Below, piece by piece: positions 54,281 through 61,950 of a stretch of DNA of 64,000 nt. Source of the DNA: an uncultured Woeseiaceae bacterium (lineage in GTDB: Bacteria; Pseudomonadota; Gammaproteobacteria; Steroidobacterales; Woeseiaceae). The notes beneath the pieces were generated by a model, which worked only from the letters and a program-made list of their open reading frames with translations, was not told the origin of the DNA and made no database searches. Each line of letters opens with the position of its first letter. The first letter of the stretch is position 1. Position numbers and translations under genes: made by a program. The stretch is taken from contig CALZMQ010000043.1 of NCBI GenBank assembly GCA_945788625.1, positions 1 through 64,000 of the forward strand, given 5' to 3'.

Positions 54281-55432
54281 TCAACCGGGCAAGAGCTTTG
54301 ATTCGAGGGCTTGGCGGGGGGCCGGGCCAACAACTGGCGCGTAGCCGAGTCGAGCCAGCATTTGCACCGTATCGCCGGCATTGTTCGAGAGAAGCTCGTG
54401 GGCCCGTTTGTAATGCTCAGCCATCTCGGGAAATTCCTGCAATGCCTGGCTCAGGGGGTGAAAGGACAAGCCGAGCGCGTTTGCAGCAAGTTGAGTGCGA
54501 ACCCATGCACGCCCGGCATCGAGCTGCGCGCGCCGGGTATTCGTCGGTGTCGTGGACCACACGTAGGCCATCGCCGATGCGCAGGCGCGATCATAGAATT
54601 TCAAAGACTCACGATAGGCGCTCGACTCCGGATCGTCCAGGGCTTCGGGTGACATCAGCCCGAGCATTCCAATCGTCGAAGTGAGTCGATCGTCGATCGA
54701 CAGTCCGTAGGGTTTCGCATCCACCTCGGCCTTGCCGATATGCATTACCTCAATGCTCTCCCGACGGGTACTGGCTGTATCCCATTCGACGGCCCATGCA
54801 TCCGTTGTCAGCGTTCGAAGCTCGTCGACGAGAGCCGCCTCCGCGGTTGCAAGGACCTCTACGCCATCCACCGTTCCAGCCTGCAACTCAGCCAATGTGC
54901 CAGGATCAACTGGGCGTGACGTGTCGAACGGAAGGCGACTGGTTCTCCGATCGAGCACCGTCGAAAACAACGGATCGGCGGGGATAGAGGCATCCTCGAC
55001 CAAGTCAACGTAAGCGATCGGTCGGTCGTCAAGCAAAGGCTGCGGCTCGCCCTCGGGAAAATAAGTTATGTCCGCGCGAAGCCCGGTCTCGGCCGCTGCT
55101 TGCCGACACAGCTCGAGAAAGCAGCCGAATCCAATGGTTATCTGGCGATTGGGCGGATCCGTCTCAGGCAGCAGGCGATCGAGATCGCAGTAGACGGTAA
55201 ACTCGCCGCCCTCGCCCAGGCCTATTCGCCATGGCTGCATGTTGTGCGGATTCGGTGCAAGAATCGCGTAAGCCAACACATTGAGTCGCGGATCGCCGAA
55301 TCCAGCCGAAGCGGCATTCCACGGCTCCCTTGCGGATCTGGCGGGCCCCGTTTTTACCCACCAGGTACCTCCGAGTCCAAACAAGACCGCCGAAGCCGCC
55401 CCGGTCGTCAATAGTGCCCTTCGACTTACCAT
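54281..55432 (-). CDS. Acg-type nitroreductase-family protein with TAT-like signal
   Basis: The 383-aa protein has an N-terminal SRRALLTTGAASAVLFGLGGTWWV signal (Arg-Arg followed by a hydrophobic stretch, TAT-like). The Acg/nitroreductase fold follows: LAYAILAPNPHNMQPWRI, LDRRTSRLPFDTSRP, AWVRTQLAANALGLSFHPLSQALQEFPEM, and a C-terminal MLARLGYAP. Acg-family members bind FMN poorly or act as flavin sinks. Export of such a protein is unusual, and the role is unknown. Confidence 0.8.
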   Translation of the reverse strand: MVSRRALLTTGAASAVLFGLGGTWWVKTGPARSAREPWNAASAGFGDPRLNVLAYAILAPNPHNMQPWRIGLGEGGEFTVYCDLDRLLPETDPPNRQITIGFGCFLELCRQAAAETGLRADITYFPEGEPQPLLDDRPIAYVDLVEDASIPADPLFSTVLDRRTSRLPFDTSRPVDPGTLAELQAGTVDGVEVLATAEAALVDELRTLTTDAWAVEWDTASTRRESIEVMHIGKAEVDAKPYGLSIDDRLTSTIGMLGLMSPEALDDPESSAYRESLKFYDRACASAMAYVWSTTPTNTRRAQLDAGRAWVRTQLAANALGLSFHPLSQALQEFPEMAEHYKRAHELLSNNAGDTVQMLARLGYAPVVGPAPRQALESKLLPG

Positions 55433-55506
55433 TCTTTGCGACCTCCTCGTTGTGTCCGTCCGAAGCCTGTAATTCTACCCAGAAAAAGCCCGATGCGGCG
55501 GCGGGG

Positions 55507-56160
55507 TTACCCCGATAACCGCACATGGTCCATCGAAAAATTCGTCAATGACGAAAGCACGACATCGGCAGCGGCGAAAGCCGGATTGGAAATATCTGCC
55601 GGATCAGGCACAGCAATCACCCATGCCCCCGCGCCCTTCGCAGCACGAACACCTGCTGCGGAGTCCTCAAATGCAATGCAGTCACTCGGATCAACTCCCA
55701 GCCGAGCAATGGCCGAGAGGTACACGGCAGGATGTGGTTTGCCTTCGCTCTCAGCCTCCGCAGAATGCAGGACTGAGAAGTTGTCTATTAGCCCAAAGGT
55801 CTCAAGAGAGGTCCGAACCAGTCGCAGTGGAGATGACGAGGCAACTGCAAGCTCGTATTTCGCTGCACTCAGCATATCAATTGTTTCCCTGACACCGGGC
55901 ATCAGTCTGCCACGGCTGACAATGAGACGGCTGACCTCTTCCAGGATTCGGGCTTCAACGACCTCCAATGAGTCAGTGTGCCATGGGAACTTCTCGTACC
56001 AATGGCGTACGACCCCGTCCAGTCGTACTCCAACGGTCTCTCGGCACATTTCTCTGGTTAGCGGCACCCCAACGGATCTGAACACGTTGATCTCCGCCTC
56101 CTGCCAAAGAGGTTCAGAGTCTATGAGCAAGCCGTCCATGTCGAAGATGGCGGCTTTCAT
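55507..56160 (-). CDS. hxpB: HxpB/YniC-like sugar-phosphatase (HAD superfamily)
   Basis: The 217-aa protein has the HAD catalytic motif FDMDGLLIDSEPLW, motif II VASSSPLRLV, motif III GKPHPAVYLSA and motif IV FEDSAAGVRAAKGAG, with a small alpha-helical cap. The pattern matches E. coli HxpB/YniC, which dephosphorylates hexose and deoxyhexose phosphates. The exact substrate is not readable. Confidence 0.88.
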   Translation of the reverse strand: MKAAIFDMDGLLIDSEPLWQEAEINVFRSVGVPLTREMCRETVGVRLDGVVRHWYEKFPWHTDSLEVVEARILEEVSRLIVSRGRLMPGVRETIDMLSAAKYELAVASSSPLRLVRTSLETFGLIDNFSVLHSAEAESEGKPHPAVYLSAIARLGVDPSDCIAFEDSAAGVRAAKGAGAWVIAVPDPADISNPAFAAADVVLSSLTNFSMDHVRLSG

Positions 56161-56203
56161 TCGCAGTCACCTATGTTTTGGCGCACATAGACTGGCGCCG
56201 ACG

Positions 56204-57145
56204 TCACCATGGAATTGGTTTCGATCCGTTTTCGGTCAGTTGCTCCCAGAAGTCCTCGAGCTTCATTTTCTCGTCGGGCGAAAGACGACAGTCGGCAGCC
56301 GCGAGATTGCTTTCGAGCTGTTGCTGCGTTCGAATCCCCGGTATTACGCAGCTGACTTCATCATAGGAAAGCAGATAAGCAATTGCTTTGTGCGCGAGTT
56401 CGGACTTATCTGCGACAAGCCACTCGATTTCTGACACGAGCTTTGCTCGCCGTGCGATTTCCTGCTCACTCCACCGCGCCCGGATTCCTTCGAAACGACT
56501 GTTCGCATCAAACCGTCCAGTCAGCCAGCCGCTGTCCAGCGGCACCTTGGCGATTATTCCGGCCCCGTGTTGACGGACTGTGTCAAACGAATGACGAACA
56601 TCCTGATGAAATATGTTGAACAGCACCTCCAGCACCTCGCTGTTGGTGTTCGATATGCAGTCCCGTACCTCGACAGCGAAGTCAAGGCTGGCGCCGTAGT
56701 GCCTGACCTTCCCCTGCACCCGCGCCTCCTCCATTGCGGCCCATACAGGATCCGTACCCGCGTATATTTCACTCGGCGGATTGTGCAGAAGCAAAACGTC
56801 CAGGTAGTCCGTGCGTAACCTGCCCAGACTGGCCTCCAGGCTCTTCCAGAACCAATCGACAGAAAATTCCTTTGGGCCTTCCGGCGTATGACCGAACTTG
56901 CTGACGAGTACGACTCTGTCACGCTTGCTCTTCAGAGCCTTCCCGAGAATACGCTCACTTTTCGTATCGGCGTAGTTGGGCGCGGTATCGAACAGATTAA
57001 TGCCGCCGTCTATGGCCTCGTCAATCAGTCGAAGCGCAGTCTGATCATCCATTCCGCCCCACGAATCACTGTTGCAGAGTTGCCAGGCCCCGTAGCCGAT
57101 CTCTGACACTTCCAGCCCGGTTGATCCAAGTTGTCGTCTGTTCAT
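56204..57145 (-). CDS. Aldo/keto reductase
   Basis: The 313-aa NADPH-type reductase has the aldo/keto reductase features: YGAWQLCNSDSWGG, GINLFDTAPNYADTKSERILGKAL with catalytic Asp and Tyr, VLVSKFG with the Lys, DVLLLHNPP with the His, and the C-terminal VIPGIRTQQQLESNLAA cofactor segment. It belongs to the YghZ/Tas-like set. It lies 43 bp downstream of the next gene (56160 end to 56204), probably co-directional by chance. Confidence 0.9.
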   Translation of the reverse strand: MNRRQLGSTGLEVSEIGYGAWQLCNSDSWGGMDDQTALRLIDEAIDGGINLFDTAPNYADTKSERILGKALKSKRDRVVLVSKFGHTPEGPKEFSVDWFWKSLEASLGRLRTDYLDVLLLHNPPSEIYAGTDPVWAAMEEARVQGKVRHYGASLDFAVEVRDCISNTNSEVLEVLFNIFHQDVRHSFDTVRQHGAGIIAKVPLDSGWLTGRFDANSRFEGIRARWSEQEIARRAKLVSEIEWLVADKSELAHKAIAYLLSYDEVSCVIPGIRTQQQLESNLAAADCRLSPDEKMKLEDFWEQLTENGSKPIPW

Positions 57146-57176
57146 GTCGGCCCGAATGTCCGTATATGGACTCCCC

Positions 57177-59012
57177 TCAAACCCACAGCCTGAAAGGAAG
57201 CATGCCTACTGCAATGAGTACCGCACACCATTGCAGCACGAAGACTGCAGCCAGTCCACCAAGCAGATTTGCTCGCGACTCTTTCCAGGTCTTCCTGGCA
57301 CGCATGATTGTTAGTAGCATTCCAACAGGCAGTATCATTGTTCCTGCCGCAAGCAAGACGCTTGCAAACGTTACGTCGCCAAGGGCCATGAATGATTGCG
57401 TCATAAAGAAGGGTATTGGGACGAACAACAATGCTGAAGCGAAAAACGCCGGAGCCTGCGACTGCCTCAACATCTTGGAGCGATAACGAATTAACGACCC
57501 GGTGCCAGCCAAAAGCAGCCAGGCAAGCCCAATCAATCCTAGAAAAAGGCTGGCCCAATGTGCAGCCAGATAAGTGATTGAGACCTTCTCATATGTTCTG
57601 AATCCATCGCTGATCAGATACTCACCTTCTTCGCCTCGGAGAAGAACATGAGATGGCGTAGCGCGGTCATTGGCGACGTAAATACCATCGCCAACCGGCC
57701 GTAATCGGCGAAGACCCTGTTGCATCGACGCCAACGTGAGAGAGTCATCGTCAGGGGAAACTCTGATCGCTCCGAATACATTGTCAAGGTATTCGAATGT
57801 CTCAAATCGATTCGGGCTAAGAACATACCAACCGTGCCACTGTGAGCTGTCGGGAGCAGGACTGACCGCAAGTGGCGATGATGCTTCAGCAATTCGCAGT
57901 GCGCTAACGAACAAGCCATCGAGTCGGGCGTAGTTGGCAGTTTCGCTGTCCGTGTTAACGCTGTACGCGAAAGCTTTGTTTTCGTGCGGAAAAACACAAA
58001 GCATTGCAACAAATCCAACGATGTTGCCACCGTGGCAGTATCCAACCACGCCATGTCGGTCCCGACGTCCCAGGCCAAGAGCGTAGCCCGCGACGAGGCC
58101 ACCGTTTGCCGCCTCTGTTCCGACGGGCTTACCTCGAGACCGCATCAGTGCTTCGTCGACAAATTGTTGATCGTCAATAACGCCGTCACTCAGAAGAAAC
58201 TGTGCGAATCGAGCCAGATCGGCTGCTGTGGTCGTGAACTGTCCTGCTGGCCTCAAGAATATCGGGCTTGCAGCGTACCTCGATCCGTCATCGATATGCC
58301 CCCATGCGAGCGTCGAATCGGCGTTTATACCCTCCTGCGTTGTAAACGAAAATGTACTGTCGCGCATCGCAAGCGGGGCGAGAACGTGTTCGTCGAGATA
58401 AGTTTCGTAACGGCCGTCAACTACAGATTCGATAATCATCCCAAGCAATGAGTAGCCCATGTTGGAGTATGAAAACCGTGAGCCGGGCCGTGATCGAATT
58501 TGCAACTGTTCTCTTGGCTCTGGGAATGCAGCAATTAACGGCGTATCCGGTTTCGGCCGCTCGCTGAACATTTGCCACAATCTCGCATCGTCCAGCCCAG
58601 ATGTGTGATCGAGAAGATGCCGAACCGTCACATCGGAAGGGCCGCGCCAGGGATTATGGAACGGGAGGTCTGGCAGATAACGACTAACCGGAGCATCGAG
58701 CGCAACAAGCCCTTCGGTTGCCAACCTGAGTACACCGGTCGCCAATAGACTTTTTGTTAACGAGCCGACATGGAATCGAGTTTCAACGGTGAAATCGGAC
58801 CTGGACGAATTGTCTCGAAGTCCCGCGGCACCGAGACGCACCTCCCCATTCTCACCAACTAACGACCAAGCGGCGCCAGTCAGGCCTTCCTCAATTAGAA
58901 TTGCCTCGATATCCGTTTGCAGATCGCCGCCATTAGCGTGGCAGACGGATGCTGACAAGACCGCAATTATTGCGGCCATAGCCAAGCGTGTGAATCGCGC
59001 TCCTCGCATCAA
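57177..59012 (-). CDS. Membrane-bound beta-lactamase-type serine hydrolase
   Basis: The 611-aa protein has a signal peptide (LAMAAIIAVLSASVCHANGG) and a class C beta-lactamase/D-aminopeptidase fold. The nucleophile motif is SLTKS (in VGSLTKSLLATG), the Tyr motif is YSNMGYS, and the C-terminal KTG-equivalent is HGGN (GYCHGGNIVG). After a beta domain (~400-480) three or four membrane helices follow at the C-terminus. The combination resembles serine-hydrolase/esterase enzymes with a membrane tail; the substrate is unknown. Confidence 0.85.
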   Translation of the reverse strand: MMRGARFTRLAMAAIIAVLSASVCHANGGDLQTDIEAILIEEGLTGAAWSLVGENGEVRLGAAGLRDNSSRSDFTVETRFHVGSLTKSLLATGVLRLATEGLVALDAPVSRYLPDLPFHNPWRGPSDVTVRHLLDHTSGLDDARLWQMFSERPKPDTPLIAAFPEPREQLQIRSRPGSRFSYSNMGYSLLGMIIESVVDGRYETYLDEHVLAPLAMRDSTFSFTTQEGINADSTLAWGHIDDGSRYAASPIFLRPAGQFTTTAADLARFAQFLLSDGVIDDQQFVDEALMRSRGKPVGTEAANGGLVAGYALGLGRRDRHGVVGYCHGGNIVGFVAMLCVFPHENKAFAYSVNTDSETANYARLDGLFVSALRIAEASSPLAVSPAPDSSQWHGWYVLSPNRFETFEYLDNVFGAIRVSPDDDSLTLASMQQGLRRLRPVGDGIYVANDRATPSHVLLRGEEGEYLISDGFRTYEKVSITYLAAHWASLFLGLIGLAWLLLAGTGSLIRYRSKMLRQSQAPAFFASALLFVPIPFFMTQSFMALGDVTFASVLLAAGTMILPVGMLLTIMRARKTWKESRANLLGGLAAVFVLQWCAVLIAVGMLPFRLWV

Positions 59013-59133
59013 TGCATGACTTCACTGGTATAGGATATATCAGCTTGGCAAGAAGGTTCGCTACGGCCAATAGCGGTCATTCGAGTTTAGCCATGCTAGC
59101 CAACCTTCCCTTGTACCGCATTCAAGCCCCTAC

Positions 59134-59550
59134 TTACGCAGGAAGTGACACGACGCCGAGTTGCTGAAACATAGCCAGCATATCCAGGATCTCCCATTCC
59201 TCGACGATCTTACCGTCCTTGAAATGACTGAGTATCATCCCGTTTATCTTCACGGGCTTGCCGGTAGGCGGAATTCCCATGAGATCGCCTTCGTGCGTAC
59301 CGGTTAAGGTCACGGTGATCACGACTTTATCACCGCCATTAACCAGATCGTCGATTCTCACGTTCAGATCGGGAAAAGCGATTCGATATGCAGCCAAAAG
59401 ACTTTTTAGTGCCTCCGGACCATCTAATTCTTGATCGGGACTTCGATAAACGTAGTTTGGCTGAACTAGTTCGTCCAAGACCGAGAAATCTCCATTGTTG
59501 ATAACCTCGCCGATGAATCGACGCAATACTGTTTCATTTACTTCAGACAT
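59134..59550 (-). CDS. SnoaL-like polyketide-cyclase-family protein
   Basis: The 138-aa NTF2-like protein (start ATG 59550) reads VLRRFIGEVINNGDFSVLDELVQPNYVYRSPDQELDGPEALKSLLAAYRIAFPDLNVRIDDLV...GTHEGDLMGIPPTGKPVKINGMILSHFKDGKIVEEWEILDMLAMFQQLG. This is the ester-cyclase/SnoaL-like pattern. Most relatives have no proven reaction. Confidence 0.82.
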   Translation of the reverse strand: MSEVNETVLRRFIGEVINNGDFSVLDELVQPNYVYRSPDQELDGPEALKSLLAAYRIAFPDLNVRIDDLVNGGDKVVITVTLTGTHEGDLMGIPPTGKPVKINGMILSHFKDGKIVEEWEILDMLAMFQQLGVVSLPA

Positions 59551-59996
59551 TGGGCATCTCGCTGCATATTGAGACTGAAATTGGTTTTCCAATCGCTATT
59601 CGAAATCGGTCTTGCTTGGGTCATTACCGGCCGTTCCGACACATTCTAGCCGAATGGCCGGATTTGAGGGGTGACTTCAACCGGTCGATGCAACACCTAA
59701 GCTCTAATGATAGAGCGGAGGATGTTGCACATGAAGCAGAGATCGAAGATTTACTACAGCTCGGATGTACGCTATCAACCAGCAGGACCTCGATGTATGC
59801 CCAGGAGTGGGTGCCATTAGATTAGCCTGCTATATGGCAGATTACAGTTCGTAACTCTGGGCGATTTGGGCAGAGAAACATAAGTGCTCGCGTTTCCCGC
59901 TACTGGCCAAGAGGGGACGTTCTCCTCCTTTGACTGGCAGATCGCATATCGCCTTCTATACTTTAGTGAATGGCCGGCCAAAGAGGGACTGTGGAT
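59551..59996. other. 446-bp intergenic region with insertion-sequence debris
   Basis: No intact gene is visible. The middle carries the IS30-type remnant listed separately, and a TATACT -10 candidate lies at 59957 before the coiled-coil operon without a well-placed -35. Confidence 0.5.
59665..59820 (+). mobile_element. Truncated left end and transposase start of an IS30-family element
   Basis: GACTTCAACCGGTCGATGCA followed by ACACC (about 59673-59695) resembles the IS30-family left terminal repeat (TTCAA-GGTC-A-GCAACA pattern). A GCGGAGG ribosome site follows at 59715 and ATG 59731 opens MKQRSKIYYSS, matching the start of IS30-type transposases (MKxRxxIYYS). The frame then loses similarity and stops at 59820. 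No right end is seen, so it is a decayed fragment. Confidence 0.5.
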
Positions 59997-60515
59997 ATGT
60001 ACCGGATTCTGGGCGTTTGTGCATTCGCACTCTCCTTCTCGTTGCTCGCTGCCTGCGCCACTCCCAGCGTGACGAAAGAGGCCTCTCGCCTGCAGCTGGA
60101 AGCGTTCGATGGTACGCGGCAAAGCGTCGCCAGCTACTCGGCGATAGTCGCGAAAGAGATCCAGGCGATTCAGTCACTTCGGCGCGCATCGCAAGATCTG
60201 GAAGCCGTCGCGGTGGTCGTCGAGTCTGTGGCTACGGAAGACATAGAGCCGACCGATGCGCTCGATCGGCTAACCAACGAACTGAAAAAGAAACGCAAAG
60301 AACTGGCGGATCGGGACGATCCATTGCAGGCCTTGTTAAAAGAACACAAGGCCAGTATGAAGACGCTGCGCGACCTGCTCGGGCTGCTCGAGCAGAACCA
60401 GGCACTAATAGATCGTTACCTGAATACCGATCTCGGACCGACAGCCGAGCAGATCACGGGGCTCCGCGAGGGGCTCGAGACCCTGAAGGCGGCTGGCGCG
60501 GGAGGTGGCCCATGA
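59997..60515 (+). CDS. Helical lipoprotein, first gene of a three-gene operon
   Basis: The 172-aa protein has a lipoprotein signal (CAFALSFSLLAACATP) and is otherwise helical and charged: EIQAIQSLRRASQDLEAVAVV, LDRLTNELKKKRKELADR and LRDLLGLLEQNQALIDRYLN, with coiled-coil propensity. I recognise no family. Its stop overlaps the next start by 4 bp. It likely sits in the outer or inner membrane facing the periplasm. Confidence 0.75.
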   Translation: MYRILGVCAFALSFSLLAACATPSVTKEASRLQLEAFDGTRQSVASYSAIVAKEIQAIQSLRRASQDLEAVAVVVESVATEDIEPTDALDRLTNELKKKRKELADRDDPLQALLKEHKASMKTLRDLLGLLEQNQALIDRYLNTDLGPTAEQITGLREGLETLKAAGAGGGP

Positions 60516-61165
60516 AGGCCCGTAACTTGCTGACTGGCCTCGCGCTTCTGGGGTTTGCCGTCTGCGCGCGGGCCGCTCCGCCTCAAGGACTGATCGATTC
60601 GTCCAAACAGATGATCGACTATCTGCAGGAGATCGAATCCAAGCTGGTCGCGGATCAGCCTGCACTGAACACTGGATTCGAGAATTTCATGGATGGCGCG
60701 GGAACGCTCGTGGACAACCTCTCGGATGGTCGCAAGGAGATGGAGCGACAGCAGATTCTGCTCGATTTGCAGAGCGTCTGGGACGACTCACGATTTCGCA
60801 AACCAGTGCTTTACAGAATTGCGCAAGTCAATCTTGCCGTCGACGACATTGCCATCGCCCAGTTGGACGCTATCCGTGGGCTCGAGATCAAGCGTCGGGC
60901 GGCCTACCGAGAGCTGATCGCGCAGGTTAAGTCGCTGCGTCGCAATCAGGCTGCGCTCCTGGAGTATCTAGCCGACGACTCTGCCAGCAAGCAGCTCGGC
61001 GAACTGAACGTCGGCTTGCTCGCAACGTCGGTAGCCGAGGCCAAAACGCTGCGCAACAAACTGAACGGGGTCGTCGACGAAGAGATCGACGTGGATGAAG
61101 AACGCGAGGCTCTGCAGCGCGCCGTCGACAATCTGCAACGATTGTTGGATCGGATTGAACGCTGA
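60512..61165 (+). CDS. Exported helical protein, second gene of the operon
   Basis: The 217-aa protein has a signal peptide (ARNLLTGLALLGFAVCARAAPP). The mature part is almost entirely helical (MIDYLQEIESKLVAD, GRKEMERQQILLDLQSVWDDSRF, LRRNQAALLEYLADDSASKQ, EEREALQRAVDNLQRLLDRIER). It is ATGA-coupled to the lipoprotein gene. No family recognised; it probably interacts with the lipoprotein in the periplasm. Confidence 0.75.
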   Translation: MKARNLLTGLALLGFAVCARAAPPQGLIDSSKQMIDYLQEIESKLVADQPALNTGFENFMDGAGTLVDNLSDGRKEMERQQILLDLQSVWDDSRFRKPVLYRIAQVNLAVDDIAIAQLDAIRGLEIKRRAAYRELIAQVKSLRRNQAALLEYLADDSASKQLGELNVGLLATSVAEAKTLRNKLNGVVDEEIDVDEEREALQRAVDNLQRLLDRIER

Positions 61166-61201
61166 TAGCAGACGCACAGAATACACGAGAGGACACAGAC
61201 C

Positions 61202-61720
61202 ATGTCATCGACATTGACGGAGCTGAAGGGTGTTGCGAAGGCAGCCAAGTCGCTGCAGGCGGAAATCAAAAGGCTACGCAATGCCGGTCAAGATAAGAAA
61301 ACAGACCAGATCGAGAAGAAAGCGCTCAAGCTGATCGACAAGCTGGAGGCGGCCGCCGTCAATGCCCAGTCTCCCGGGCAGGGATCGTCCGACGACCTGA
61401 TCGACGTGTTAAAGGTCGAGGAATCTGTTCTGAAAGCCTATCTGAATCAGCCCGGCGGGCTGCCGTTCGCCGAACGAATCGTGACACGCAATCAACTGGC
61501 CGACGTGCAATTCAAGCTGGGGGCCGTCAGGATCGGCACAACGTTGACTTGGGACAGACTGTTGAAGCCAGCCGAGTTAAGACAGTACAAGGAGGATCTT
61601 AAAGCTGCCGCGCAGGACGTGCGACGACGCCGAAAATTGCAGACCGTGCTTTCGTCAGTATTCAACATCGGCATCATGGCCATTGGTCTAACCACAAAGA
61701 TTGCGACTCTGGGTTTGTAA
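61202..61720 (+). CDS. Helical protein with hydrophobic C-terminus, third gene of the operon
   Basis: The 172-aa protein has no signal peptide. It has a basic coiled coil (VAKAAKSLQAEIKRLRNAGQDKKTDQIEKKALKLIDKLEAA) and a C-terminal hydrophobic stretch, VFNIGIMAIGLTTKIATLGL, that may insert in or touch the membrane. It follows the previous gene by 36 bp, with AGAGG upstream of ATG 61202. Unknown family. The trio looks like one envelope-associated assembly (inference). Confidence 0.7.
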   Translation: MSSTLTELKGVAKAAKSLQAEIKRLRNAGQDKKTDQIEKKALKLIDKLEAAAVNAQSPGQGSSDDLIDVLKVEESVLKAYLNQPGGLPFAERIVTRNQLADVQFKLGAVRIGTTLTWDRLLKPAELRQYKEDLKAAAQDVRRRRKLQTVLSSVFNIGIMAIGLTTKIATLGL

Positions 61721-61950
61721 GGGACACATAGATCCGATGGCTGAATTCCCTGCCTGATCCGTTCTGTTTCCTGCCCCGGGAATTTTGGCCGAAATTATTC
61801 GTCAGGCGGTAGCGAGTCTGACAACCGGTTTTCCGGGACTTCATCGGTGTCAGCGATACATTGGCTGAGCGACCGGGCGTTGTTATAAAGAAAATCAGAA
61901 GAATGGTGCGCTCGAAACGGATGTGCCACTACCACAAATTCTCGTTCTCA

